Shown here piece by piece: positions 1 to 9,500 of a DNA stretch of 51,741 bases; position 1 is the first letter of the stretch; every line of letters begins with the position of its first letter. The DNA is from Nostoc sp. ATCC 43529 (GTDB lineage: Bacteria > Cyanobacteriota > Cyanobacteriia > Cyanobacteriales > Nostocaceae): NCBI GenBank assembly GCA_003326205.1, contig LWTK01000047.1, positions 31,857-83,597 on the forward strand, written 5' to 3'. Under the pieces are notes generated by a model. The model was not told the DNA's origin. It saw only the letters and a program-made list of their open reading frames with translations, and did no database searches. The position numbers and the translations under genes were made by a program.

Positions 1-228
1 ATGGAGGTATAGCCTTGTCAGGCTGGAGAGTTGGCTGATTTCTGGCGGCAGGCTGCTGAGTTGATTGTTAGAGAGGGATAGCTCAGTCAGGCTGGAGAGT
101 TGGCTGATTTCTGGCGGCAGGCTGCTGAGTTGATTGTTAGAGAGGGATAGCTCAGTCAGGCTGGAGAGTTGGCTAATTTCTGGCGGCAGGCTGCTGAGTT
201 GATTGTTATGGAGGTATAGCGTTGTTGC
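1..228. repeat. 69-bp tandem repeats coding for LRR units
   Basis: The phrase GGCTGGAGAGTTGGCTGATT recurs at 21, 90 and (with one change) 159, a period of 69 bp. This equals 23 codons of the LRR gene on the minus strand. The 5'-most unit and the unit at the window edge share a different end (ATGGAGGTATAGC), so two LRR unit types alternate. Confidence 0.9.
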
Positions 229-279
229 CTTTTTCTTAGCAGCTTGTTCAATAATTTGCAACAGTTCTTCGTTTGTCAC
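1..279 (-). CDS. Leucine-rich-repeat protein, N-terminal part (Roco/LRR type), cut by window edge
   Basis: Reading the minus strand from a GTG at 279-277 gives an open frame of 93 codons to the window edge. The first 20 residues begin MTNEELLQIIEQAAKKKATT and are followed by 23-residue leucine-rich repeats of the form LxLxNNQLSSLPPEISQLSSL. Three full units are visible plus the start of a fourth. Two units are identical over their 69 bp of DNA, so duplication was recent. A GAGG lies about 7 nt before the GTG. This N-terminus resembles cyanobacterial LRR proteins that often continue into a Ras-like Roc/COR GTPase, but that part would lie outside the window, so the Roco assignment is inference. 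The LRR call itself is firm. Confidence 0.82.
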   Translation of the reverse strand, partial: MTNEELLQIIEQAAKKKATTLYLHNNQLSSLPPEISQLSSLTELSLSNNQLSSLPPEISQLSSLTELSLSNNQLSSLPPEISQLSSLTRLYLH

Positions 280-400
280 CTGCAAACCTCACCAACTCTG
301 TAGCGATATTTCCTCAAGTAGTATATCGTAACCAAGCATTACAGATTGGATGAGTGTGTTTATGCTCATGAAAACGGCTGTAATGTTTAAATTAGCAGGG

Positions 401-452
401 TGCGTAGGCGTAGCCCATCGTTCGCGTAGCGTCTCGTAGAGAAGACATCGCT
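401..452. repeat. Dispersed Nostoc-type repeat, left copy
   Basis: The block contains TGCGTAGGCGTAGCCCATCG followed by TTCGCGTAGCGTCTCGTAGA and GAAGACATCGC. On the minus strand this is the familiar GCGATGTCT...GGGCTACGCCTACGC repeat of Nostoc and Anabaena genomes. Its first 21 bp match the right copy at 996-1016 in inverted orientation at 20 of 21 positions. Confidence 0.6.
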
Positions 453-487
453 GACTTCCTTACAATCCTCACTCCTTAATGAAGCTC

Positions 488-928
488 AAAGACTCGTCGG
501 CGAGTATCAAAGACTCGTTCGCGAGTATTAAAGACTCGTTCGCGAGTATCAAAGACTCGTTCGCGAGTATCAAAGACTCGTTAGCGAGTATTAAAGACTC
601 GTCGGCGAGTATTAAAGACTCGTCGGCGAGTATCAAAGACTCGTCGGCGAGTATCAAAGACTCGTTCGCGAGTATCAAAGACTCGTTCGCGAGTATCAAA
701 GACTCGTCGGCGAATATCAAAGACTCGTCGGCGAATATCAAAGACTCGTCGGCGAATATCAAAGACTCGTCGGCGAATATCAAAGACTCGTCGGCGAATA
801 TCAAAGATTCGTCGCTGAATATCAAAGATTCATTCACGAATATCAAAGGTTTGTCGTTGAATATCAAAGATTCGTCGCTGAATATCAAAGATTCATTCAC
901 GAGTATCAAAGACTCGTCGGCAAGTATT
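488..928. repeat. 21-bp tandem array, 21 units, open on both strands
   Basis: The array has 21 consecutive units of 21 bp with consensus AAAGACTCGTYSGCGAGTAT plus one base. Each unit carries a small inverted repeat, ACTCG...CGAGT. Units 1-10 pair fully. Units 11-15 have ACTCG/CGAAT, and units 16-20 mostly ATTC/GAAT. Because 21 is a multiple of three and no stop falls in the unit, both strands carry long ORFs: 479-967 plus, repeating SIKDSFA, and 957-469 minus, repeating DESLIFA. No Shine-Dalgarno sequence precedes either start, and neither peptide resembles a family I know. I treat it as a repeat, possibly structural at the RNA or DNA level, rather than as a gene. Confidence 0.9.
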
Positions 929-995
929 AAAGGTGCATTACGCTTTCGCGCTAACACGCCACTATGACTACGATCGCTTTATAATTGCCATGTCT

Positions 996-1016
996 ACGAT
1001 GGTCTACGCCTACGCA
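996..1016. repeat. Dispersed repeat, right inverted copy
   Basis: The sequence ACGATGGTCTACGCCTACGC plus A is the reverse complement of 401-421 with one mismatch. Together the two copies bracket the 21-bp array. Confidence 0.6.
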
Positions 1017-1132
1017 CTACCAACGCTACAGGCGATCTCGTCTTATGGCATACATTAGACCTCTTGCATAAATCAAAAATAAAGAACCCCACCCCGCATT
1101 TGAGTAAAGCAAACGCGCCCCCTGCCTCCTGC

Positions 1133-1774
1133 TTATCCCAATTCTCTTGATGGAGAAACGGTTTCAGTAGTTTGAGAAGATAGTTTATTGAAGAAGAAAC
1201 TCCAGATTCTTTGAATAGCTACTATTAGAAAACCAATTACGATTATTCCTGCTACCGCTGGTAAAGCTAGCGCCAGCACAGACAGCGCGATTGCAACGAG
1301 CAACTCAATAGTTGACACAACAGGATTGCTTAATCCACCAGAAACCCCTGTAGAACTTATCCGCAATATATTCGTTAATCCCTGAGTTAACCCTGCGGTT
1401 CCACCACCAGCAACTAAAGCTAACGTCCATTGCACCAGCGGATTCATCTCTGGAGCAACAGACGCTGTTACAATTGTCCCGGCGATAAATGCCGCAGGTG
1501 TGGCAACAATATCCAGCAGATGATCCAACCAAGGAATGTAATAACCGATAATTTCCAGCGAACAAGCGACTGCAAAAACAATTACAGCTTCAGGTGTTTC
1601 CACCCAATCAAAGTTAGTTGGCAAATCTAAATGTCCAAAAACTGAAGCTACACTCAATGCTAGCAGTGGTACAAAGACTCTAAAGCCAGCCGCCGCGCTC
1701 AAACTAATCCCCAGTAATAATTCAATAAATGTATTGAGATTGAACAAAGAATTTAAATCCATAGTTGAACTCAA
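1133..1774 (-). CDS. DUF4126 family integral membrane protein
   Basis: The 213-residue protein is strongly hydrophobic, with about five membrane segments: near residues 15-45, 63-80, 88-108, 110-130 and 158-185. It has the Ala/Gly-rich stretch LSAAAGFRVFVPLLALSVAS near the N-terminus and a glycine-rich TLALVAGGGTAGLTQG segment, both typical of DUF4126 proteins, whose function is unknown. Its 5' end faces metH, so the two genes are divergent with about 400 bp between them. An ATG at 1762, four codons in, could also be the start. The family call comes from recognition of the sequence pattern and has not been searched. Confidence 0.75.
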   Translation of the reverse strand: MSSTMDLNSLFNLNTFIELLLGISLSAAAGFRVFVPLLALSVASVFGHLDLPTNFDWVETPEAVIVFAVACSLEIIGYYIPWLDHLLDIVATPAAFIAGTIVTASVAPEMNPLVQWTLALVAGGGTAGLTQGLTNILRISSTGVSGGLSNPVVSTIELLVAIALSVLALALPAVAGIIVIGFLIVAIQRIWSFFFNKLSSQTTETVSPSRELG

Positions 1775-2171
1775 GTTATCAAGAAAGGCAGAGGGCAGGA
1801 GGCAGGAGGCAGAAGGAATATTGCTTCTTGCCCTCTGACTTCTTCAACCTCTTGGGTTTTTTCCATCTTTGAGCTGAACGGAGAAACAACTCTAAGCTGT
1901 GATTCCAAGATAAGAAACTTGGCGAAAATATTTCATCTGACTATGTGTAGAATCATTGAAACCCCACCTGATTCAAACCCGCCACTAATTGATCCTTTTC
2001 TGCCTTCTGCCTTTCTTCAATCTTGATAAATCAGGTCAAAATGAGCCAATGGTGAGTTTCAGCAAAACAGACTTTATTAAAAGATGCCAAAAATATCAGA
2101 ATTTTGGAAAATAATAAAGTAAGTCGAGTATCACAAGACTCACTTGATTTCCTCATTTCTTCTAGGAAAAT
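1775..2171. other. Divergent intergenic region between DUF4126 gene and metH
   Basis: Nearly 400 bp separate the two divergent starts. The region holds a GGCAGGA-type short repeat (about 1787-1813) and a related inverted stretch TTCTGCCTTCTGCC (about 1999-2012). I looked for a cobalamin riboswitch, which would fit metH, and saw no B12-box-like element. Promoters for both genes must lie here, but I cannot place them. Confidence 0.5.
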
Positions 2172-5100
2172 ATGACTCATCCCTTCCTTGAACGCCTGCG
2201 TAGTCCAGATAGCCCAGTCCTCGTATTTGACGGTGCAATGGGAACTAACCTACAAACCCAAAACCTGACAGCAGAAGACTTTGGCGGCGCCCAATATGAA
2301 GGTTGTAACGAATACTTAGTCCACACCAAACCCGAAGCCGTCGCCAAAGTTCACCGTGACTTTCTCGCTGCTGGTGCTGATGTCATCGAAACGGATACCT
2401 TTGGCAGTACGTCCATTGTGCTGGCAGAATATGACCTAGCAGACCAAGCCTACTACCTCAGCAAAACAGCCGCAGAACTAGCCAAGCGCGTCGCCGCAGA
2501 ATTTTCCACGCCGGAAAAACCCCGGTTTGTCGCTGGTTCCATCGGCCCGACAACCAAACTACCCACTTTGGGACACATCGACTTTGACACCATGAAAGCC
2601 ACTTTTGCCGAACAAGCCGAAGCGCTGTGGGATGGTGGCGTGGATTTATTTATTGTGGAAACTTGCCAAGATGTGCTGCAAATCAAAGCGGCGTTGAATG
2701 GTATTGAAGAAGTGTTTGCGAAAAAAGGCGATCGCCGTCCGTTGATGGTGTCTGTGACAATGGAAAGCATGGGCACAATGTTGGTGGGTTCAGAAATCAG
2801 CGCCGTGCTGACAATTTTAGAACCATACCCAATAGACATTCTCGGTTTAAACTGCGCCACAGGTCCAGACTTGATGAAACCACATATCAAGTATCTGGCA
2901 GAACATTCACCTTTCATCGTTTCCTGTATTCCCAACGCGGGTTTACCAGAGAACGTCGGCGGTCAAGCACACTACCGCCTCACACCAATGGAATTACGCA
3001 TGGCGCTGATGCATTTTGTTGAAGATTTGGGTGTCCAAGTGATCGGGGGTTGCTGTGGGACGCGTCCAGAACACATTCAACAATTGGCAGAAATCGCCAA
3101 AGAACTGAAGCCAAAAGTTAGACAGCCGAGTTTAGAACCAGCGGCAGCATCAATTTACACCACTCAGCCCTACGATCAAGATAATTCCTTCTTGATTATC
3201 GGCGAACGCCTCAACGCCAGTGGTTCTAAGAAATGCCGCGATTTGCTAAATGCCGAAGATTGGGATGGACTCGTTTCAATGGCGAGGGCGCAAGTCAAAG
3301 AAGGCGCACACATCCTCGATGTCAACGTCGATTATGTCGGACGCGACGGCGTGCGGGATATGCACGAACTAGTTTCGCGCATTGTTAATAACGTGACATT
3401 ACCTTTAATGCTTGACTCCACCGAATGGGAAAAAATGGAGGCGGGTTTAAAGATAGCCGGCGGTAAATGTTTGCTCAACTCCACCAACTACGAAGACGGC
3501 GAACCGCGCTTTTTGAAAGTGCTGGAACTAGCGAAAAAGTACGGTGCTGGCGTCGTCATTGGTACCATCGACGAAGAAGGCATGGCACGGACAGCCGAGA
3601 AAAAGTTTCAAATTGCCCAACGTGCTTACCGTCAAGCTGTAGAATACGGCATACCTGCCACAGAAATATTCTTTGATACCCTAGCTCTACCAATTTCCAC
3701 GGGGATAGAAGAAGACCGAGAAAACGGTAAAGCCACCATCGAAGCCATTGGGCGCATTCGCCAAGAATTGCCCGGATGTCATGTAGTTTTGGGTGTTTCC
3801 AATATTTCCTTTGGTTTAAATCCCGCAGCCCGGATAGTGCTGAACTCAGTGTTTTTGCACGAAGCGATGCAAGTGGGAATGGATGCAGCAATTGTGAGTG
3901 CCAGCAAGATTTTACCGCTGTCCAAAATTGAAGAACGGCATCAAGAAATTTGTCGCCAATTGATTTATGACCAGCGGAGATTTGAAGGTGATGTTTGCGT
4001 TTACGATCCTTTGGGAGAGCTTACCACATTGTTTGCAGGGGTGACGACAAAACGCGATCGCTCCTTAGACCAAAATCTCCCCATCGAAGAACGCCTCAAA
4101 CGCCACATTATCGACGGCGAACGCATCGGCTTAGAAGAAAATCTCAAAAAAGCCTTAGAACAATATCCTCCCCTAGAAATTATCAACACCTTCCTGCTAG
4201 ATGGCATGAAAGTTGTCGGGGAATTATTCGGTTCTGGACAAATGCAACTACCCTTCGTGTTACAGTCTGCGGAAACCATGAAATCGGCAGTTGCGTTTCT
4301 AGAACCATTCATGGAAAAATCAGAATCAGGCAACAATTCCAAGGGAACCTTTATCATTGCCACAGTCAAAGGCGATGTCCACGACATTGGTAAAAATTTA
4401 GTAGACATCATCTTGTCCAACAATGGCTACAAAGTGATTAACCTGGGAATTAAACAGCCAGTAGAAAACATCATTCAGGCTTACGAACAGCACAAAGCTG
4501 ATTGTATTGCCATGAGTGGTTTGCTAGTGAAATCCACCGCCTTCATGAAAGAGAACTTGGAGGTATTTAACGAAAAAGGAATTACCGTCCCCGTAATTTT
4601 GGGTGGTGCAGCATTAACTCCCAAATTCGTCCATGAAGATTGCCAAAACACGTACAAAGGTCAAGTAGTTTATGGCAAAGATGCCTTCTCTGACCTACAC
4701 TTCATGGATAAATTAATGCCAGCTAAGACCACTGGTAACTGGGATGATTTGCAGGGATTTTTGAACGAAGTTCAAACAACTGAAGTTTCGACAAATGGTC
4801 ATAAAGAATCACCAGCCACAACTACTCAGGAAAAAGTATCTACAGAACCAAAAGAGATAGATACTCGACGTTCTGAGGCAGTAGCCATAGATATTGAACG
4901 TCCTACACCGCCTTTTTGGGGAACAAAATTATTGCATCCTAGCGATATTCCCACAGAGGAAATATTCTGGCACTTGGATTTACAAGCACTAATAGCTGGA
5001 CAATGGCAATTCCGCAAACCAAAAGAGCAATCTAAGGAAGAATATCAAGCTTTCTTAACTGAAAAAGTCTACCCAGTTTTACAAACTTGGAAACAGCGAA

Positions 5101-5702
5101 TTATAGAGGAAAATCTCTTACGTCCGCAAGTGATTTATGGTTATTTCCCTTGTCAAGCCGAGGGGAATTCTCTACATATATATCACCCAGAGAAGCGATC
5201 GCAGCAGGTTACAACTTTCGAGTTTCCCAGACAAAAGTCATTAAGGCGGTTGTGCATAGCAGATTTCTTCGCACCAAAAGAGTCGGGAATTATTGATGTC
5301 TTTCCCATGCAGGCGGTGACAGTGGGTGAAATTGCCACAGAATTTGCTCAAAAGCTATTTGCAGATAATCAATACACAGATTATCTGTATTTCCACGGTA
5401 TGGCAGTGCAGATGGCAGAAGCATTGGCAGAGTGGACACATACCAGAATTCGCCGTGAGTTAGGCTTTGCTGCCGAAGAACCCGATAACATTCGGGATAT
5501 CTTGGCACAACGCTATCGTGGTTCGCGGTATAGTTTTGGCTACCCTGCTTGCCCAAATATCCAAGATCAGTACAAGCAACTGGAGTTATTGCAGACTGAC
5601 AGAATTAACTTATATATGGATGAAAGCGAACAGCTTTATCCAGAACAGTCTACAACAGCAATTATTACCTACCACCCAGTAGCGAAATACTTTAGCGCGT
5701 AG
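2172..5702 (+). CDS. metH: Cobalamin-dependent methionine synthase
   Basis: MetH transfers a methyl group from 5-methyltetrahydrofolate to homocysteine via cobalamin. At 1176 residues it is full length. In order it has a homocysteine-binding barrel (about 1-315) with zinc ligands Cys228, Cys294 and Cys295 (motifs GLNCATGP and GGCCGTRPEH); a pterin-binding domain (about 335-600); a B12 cap and B12-binding domain (about 640-870) with DVHDIGKN, giving the cobalt ligand His737; and the AdoMet reactivation domain (about 965-1176) with RYSFGYPACPN. A variable Ser/Thr/Glu-rich linker near 875-915 joins the last two domains. The ATG is preceded by AGGA. The gene stands alone, divergent from the DUF4126 gene. 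Confidence 0.97.
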   Translation: MTHPFLERLRSPDSPVLVFDGAMGTNLQTQNLTAEDFGGAQYEGCNEYLVHTKPEAVAKVHRDFLAAGADVIETDTFGSTSIVLAEYDLADQAYYLSKTAAELAKRVAAEFSTPEKPRFVAGSIGPTTKLPTLGHIDFDTMKATFAEQAEALWDGGVDLFIVETCQDVLQIKAALNGIEEVFAKKGDRRPLMVSVTMESMGTMLVGSEISAVLTILEPYPIDILGLNCATGPDLMKPHIKYLAEHSPFIVSCIPNAGLPENVGGQAHYRLTPMELRMALMHFVEDLGVQVIGGCCGTRPEHIQQLAEIAKELKPKVRQPSLEPAAASIYTTQPYDQDNSFLIIGERLNASGSKKCRDLLNAEDWDGLVSMARAQVKEGAHILDVNVDYVGRDGVRDMHELVSRIVNNVTLPLMLDSTEWEKMEAGLKIAGGKCLLNSTNYEDGEPRFLKVLELAKKYGAGVVIGTIDEEGMARTAEKKFQIAQRAYRQAVEYGIPATEIFFDTLALPISTGIEEDRENGKATIEAIGRIRQELPGCHVVLGVSNISFGLNPAARIVLNSVFLHEAMQVGMDAAIVSASKILPLSKIEERHQEICRQLIYDQRRFEGDVCVYDPLGELTTLFAGVTTKRDRSLDQNLPIEERLKRHIIDGERIGLEENLKKALEQYPPLEIINTFLLDGMKVVGELFGSGQMQLPFVLQSAETMKSAVAFLEPFMEKSESGNNSKGTFIIATVKGDVHDIGKNLVDIILSNNGYKVINLGIKQPVENIIQAYEQHKADCIAMSGLLVKSTAFMKENLEVFNEKGITVPVILGGAALTPKFVHEDCQNTYKGQVVYGKDAFSDLHFMDKLMPAKTTGNWDDLQGFLNEVQTTEVSTNGHKESPATTTQEKVSTEPKEIDTRRSEAVAIDIERPTPPFWGTKLLHPSDIPTEEIFWHLDLQALIAGQWQFRKPKEQSKEEYQAFLTEKVYPVLQTWKQRIIEENLLRPQVIYGYFPCQAEGNSLHIYHPEKRSQQVTTFEFPRQKSLRRLCIADFFAPKESGIIDVFPMQAVTVGEIATEFAQKLFADNQYTDYLYFHGMAVQMAEALAEWTHTRIRRELGFAAEEPDNIRDILAQRYRGSRYSFGYPACPNIQDQYKQLELLQTDRINLYMDESEQLYPEQSTTAIITYHPVAKYFSA

Positions 5703-5748
5703 AATTCCATACCCGATACTCGTTCTGAGTTTAACTTATAAGCCTTTC

Positions 5749-5780
5749 GTAGGGTAGCACAGCTAGCTGTGCTACCCTAC
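5749..5780. terminator. Perfect 32-bp palindrome after metH
   Basis: The left arm GTAGGGTAGCACAGCT is followed at once by its exact reverse complement. It lies 47 bp after the metH stop. There is no T-run, so it is either a factor-assisted 3' end structure or a dispersed palindromic repeat. Confidence 0.5.
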
Positions 5781-5860
5781 TGGCTATTGGTAATTAGTAA
5801 TCCTAAATCACAAGATTCACGGCTTCTCTAGTAAGCCAGAAATCTCGTTGAACATCTGAT

Positions 5861-6241
5861 TATTTTAACGTGAATTCGATGTACAGGATTTTGACCTCAC
5901 CCCCAGCCCCTCTCCTTGAAAGCTATCCATTACCCGGATCTTTCTCAACAAAAGTGAGAGTATTCACTCACGTTTTTTCTAACCCTGATTAGTTCGTCTT
6001 TAATTCTCAATAAAAACGCAGTTGTAGCAAGAATAGTAAGCGCCAATTTGTCAAGTATGTCCAACACCCTAGTCGCGAAGATGGTTATTGAGCCAGGGTT
6101 TCAAGATTGTAAAGAAAGATGTGGATAATGCATAGCCTTGAAAGAGAGGGGAGCAAAAAGCCTAATTTTTCCTTACTCCTCCCTCTCCTGGTAGGAGAGG
6201 GAGGCTGGGTGGGTGAGGTCTGTCGAATTCACGTTATTTTA
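5861..6241. mobile_element. MITE-like element with 12-bp inverted ends and 7-bp target duplication
   Basis: The element proper spans 5868-6234 (367 bp). It begins ACGTGAATTCGA and ends with the exact reverse complement TCGAATTCACGT. Just outside lie identical 7-bp direct repeats, TATTTTA, at 5861-5867 and 6235-6241, as expected of a target-site duplication. Inside the ends the similarity continues loosely (CCTCACCCCCAGCCCCTCTC against GGAGAGGGAGGCTGGGTGGG). I see no transposase frame, so the element is non-autonomous. It sits in the long leader region upstream of hpsA. Confidence 0.75.
6006..6122. repeat. Dispersed repeat, copy 1 (core of the MITE-like element)
   Basis: This stretch starts CTCAATAAAAACG and ends GATTGTAAAGAAAGATGT. 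It aligns with 39381-39483, sharing CTCAATAAAAACG, TCAAGTATG, AAGATG.TTAT and AGATTGT.AA.AAAGATGT in the same order, with one gap of about 12 bases. Confidence 0.6.
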
Positions 6242-6533
6242 TATCGAACTGATATCTTTCCTTTACAAGTGGGTATTATAAGCTTGTTTTCCTAACATCA
6301 TCTTTATAAATTTGCCTGCCAACAAAATAAATTTCCGCAAATTTACCGTCAAATTCTGCTCTGATTCTTCCTCGGAATCAATTGAAATAATTCTCAAAAA
6401 ATCAGTATTTACCGGATCAAATGAACAATTCATGAATGATATAACTTTAATAAATTGTCTTTTTTGTGTAGCCCTTGATTTTTAAATTTGTAAAAAAGAG
6501 GCACTCGTTACATAAATACAATCTCATCCTTTG

Positions 6534-6554
6534 CCTGAAAAATTATTTTTCAGG
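6534..6554. promoter_or_regulatory. Palindrome in hpsA leader, operator-like
   Basis: CCTGAAAAAT, one central base, then ATTTTTCAGG form a perfect 10-bp dyad 44 bp before the hpsA start. Symmetry and position suit a repressor or activator site, or an RNA hairpin in the leader. No regulator is identified. Confidence 0.4.
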
Positions 6555-6598
6555 TCTAGTTAAAAATATGGTAGAAACCACTTGACAGGAAAGCAGCT

Positions 6599-9500
6599 AT
6601 GTCTGGAAAAAATAAGCTAGTCAAGGCAATTCAAAAAACCTTCAAACTAATTGGCAAGAATTTTTTATCTGCAATTAACAAGCGAATTGTTTGGCTATTA
6701 AGGACTATCTTTCTCACGAGAAGAAGACGCACTTCAGCGAATGCAGGCTTTGTCTTACCAACAGTCGCGATGGTAACTTTGGTAGTCGTATTGTTAACAA
6801 CTGCAATTTTGTTTCGGTCATTTGAGCGAGCCAAAAACGCCAGTAATGTCCGAGTTAATGAGGCTACAATGCAAGCTGCTACCCCTGCATTAGAGAGAGC
6901 AAAAGCAAAAATAACTGCCTTGTTTACCGACCCTACTTTGCCACGTTCTGTCCCATCAAACGTAACACTATACAATACCTTAACCAATAAACTTCCTGCC
7001 TATACATTTGGTGATGAGACTCCCATTACTGTGCCTTATAACATCAATAGGAACAGTACAATCGAAGCAAGCAGTACTATGATTTTAGAGGATAAAGAAA
7101 ACATACAAACAGCCTGGAAATTTCCTGCCGATACAGATAATAACGGAAAATTTGATAGCTTTATTCTCTACGGTATCTACTTCCGTACTCCTCCCCAAAG
7201 CGGTACAAGCCAAACCAGGAAGAGAAGCCCACTAGATGCTAGAACCCCTCCCATGCTACCTGCTAAGGCAGGTGGAGCTTGTGATGTAGCTGGTGAGACG
7301 AGTGCCAGCTTAGTGGGTAATTCAGGTTGGTATAAGCTTCCTAGTGGCGAATTGAAAAAAAGCTTTTTCGTGTATACAGCTACGGTTCCCATTACTAGTC
7401 AAGCTAGCCTCGATACAACCAAATATGAAACATATCGAGGTAATAAAGGCTTCTCGGCTTTAGAAATGCAGCAAGATCGCAGCCAAATTTCTATTACTAA
7501 TAATGCTGTTGTATATGAAGATGACTTAGATATTACACCTGGCCCTAGATTCCGTCTTAATGGACGTATTTTTACCAACAGTAACTTATTTACTGCTAGA
7601 AGTGATAGAGATATAACCCTATTTCAAGTCAGTAGTAGGTATTCTTGTTATTACGAACGAGAAAATGGCAAGATAGTTGTTGGTGGTAATATTGGAGTTA
7701 GTGGCCCTATTAGTGCTAGTACAAGTAATCCAGGTGGAACGCGTGTAGATTTATTTAAAGAAAACAATACACCTGATACAAATAAAACTTTAGCTTCTGA
7801 TAATAAAACTACCTCAAATGGCTCGAATGAGGTTGCCTATAACACTCAAGCTTATGCTCAACGCATAGACTTATTAGTGAATGTACAATTAGCTAATGCT
7901 ACTAGTACCGACCCTACAGAAGTTCAAACTAATACAAGCAAACGAATTACAAACGATCCAAGCTTAGACGCATATAAAGTACGTAAAGAAGAATTGGAAA
8001 ATTGGTTCCGTAAACGTACTCGGCGTGTACCATTTAAAGAAGTTCCTTATGGTACTTCTGGTATTGAAAAATCTGCTGGCGTGGATTACACCATAGCAGA
8101 TGCAACAACTTTATTGAACAGTTCTTCTGGTAATACGCTACGTCCAATGGATGCCTGGATTTATCCAACAGACGCTAACACAAAACTCACACTAAATACA
8201 GCCCAACTACCTACTAGAGATCCAGAGATTGTAGACAACACTCCGGTAACAGAAACAGAGTTAGGCGATCGCATTGTAGTAGGTAACAACCTGCCTGAAC
8301 TAATATGGGACGACACAAAAGGAGAGTTTGTAGGAGAGAATGATCCCCAAACCATCACTGGTGTGAAGTGGACAGGTAGCACTACAAAAGATCGTACTCG
8401 TACCACTCGCGTCAGACAATTATCAGATTTGGGAGTGACTGGGCGTGATGGTTTTTGGGAAATTTCAGCCGCTTCACCCAGAGCTAATATCCTTGATGTA
8501 GTCGGTGGACTGAGGGTGATTACGGGTGCGGGAATATACACATCTAAAGATTCTGGACTAATTACTCGTCCACCAACACCAGCGCCTGACGACCCAAGCA
8601 CGCCAGCGTTAGTAGTCGACGAAAGTGGTGGCACAGTAGTCTGGCCTGATACTATGCCTATGCTTGTACCCGATCCGACCGATCCTCTGAATGCAAGTAA
8701 AGAAAAACGTGGTGATTTGGTAATGCGTGCCACAGCAGTGTATCACTACAATTTTGATTCTTATGCTCCTACGGCCAGCACAGCAGATGATTATCAAACA
8801 CCTATGGCGTGTGTAAGTAGCTACTACAATCCTACAAATGAGACAACAGCAACTACAAACACCTACAACCCACGTGATTTGACAACAGTAGCAGCATCTA
8901 ACAATGGCGTTGTTTATGAAGCTCCCAGCACTACAGCCGCAGGTATAACTAGAGGACAGACAGTAGATAGCAAAGGTTTTTTTGCACCTGTGGCTAATGA
9001 TGATGATGTGACTAACACTAGCGTAGCTTTGCTAGACCGCTTGAAACATCAAGCCAACTTGGTATTTCCCAACGGTCGTCTTGTTAATCCTCTACTGCGG
9101 CAAGCACTGGCCAAAGCAACAACCAGCAAACTCACTCTCTCTGAGCAATCGGCAATTGACTCTACCATCTGTGCAATCCAGATTGCTGATGGTTCTCTAA
9201 CTCGCAGTACTACCTACATTCCTGATGACACAATCAAAGAAACTGCATTTCTTGATGCCCGACAAATTAAGGCTATAGATAAAGGTGGTACATTAACTGG
9301 AAAATATAATCTAGAAGTCGAACAGCGTCAGCCTCTAGAAATTCGTGCCACTGTGATAGATTTAAATCGGCTTCGCGCAAAAACTAACACCAATCCAGAC
9401 GCTAGTAAAAATTGGGCTAACGAATATCTATTCCCCAATAGCGGTATTATCTATGCCTCTCGTGATGATGCTCAAAAAGACCGCAGTGACACAACCAGTG

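Noticed and set aside
488..928. CRISPR array
   Set aside because: Units abut without spacers and the unit is only 21 bp.
479..967. Plus-strand protein of SIKDSFA heptads
   Set aside because: It has no ribosome site, the minus strand is equally open, and the openness follows from the 21-bp period. Kept as a repeat only.
1021..1110. IS-end-like sequence (GACCTCTTGCATAAATC)
   Set aside because: Resembles remembered transposon ends, but no partner end or transposase is seen, so not annotated.
1775..2171. Cobalamin riboswitch for metH
   Set aside because: No B12-box or similar conserved sequence found by eye.
6266..6274. Sigma-factor J-box-like GGGTATTAT upstream of hpsA
   Set aside because: Only a partial match to a motif I recall imprecisely; not enough to annotate.
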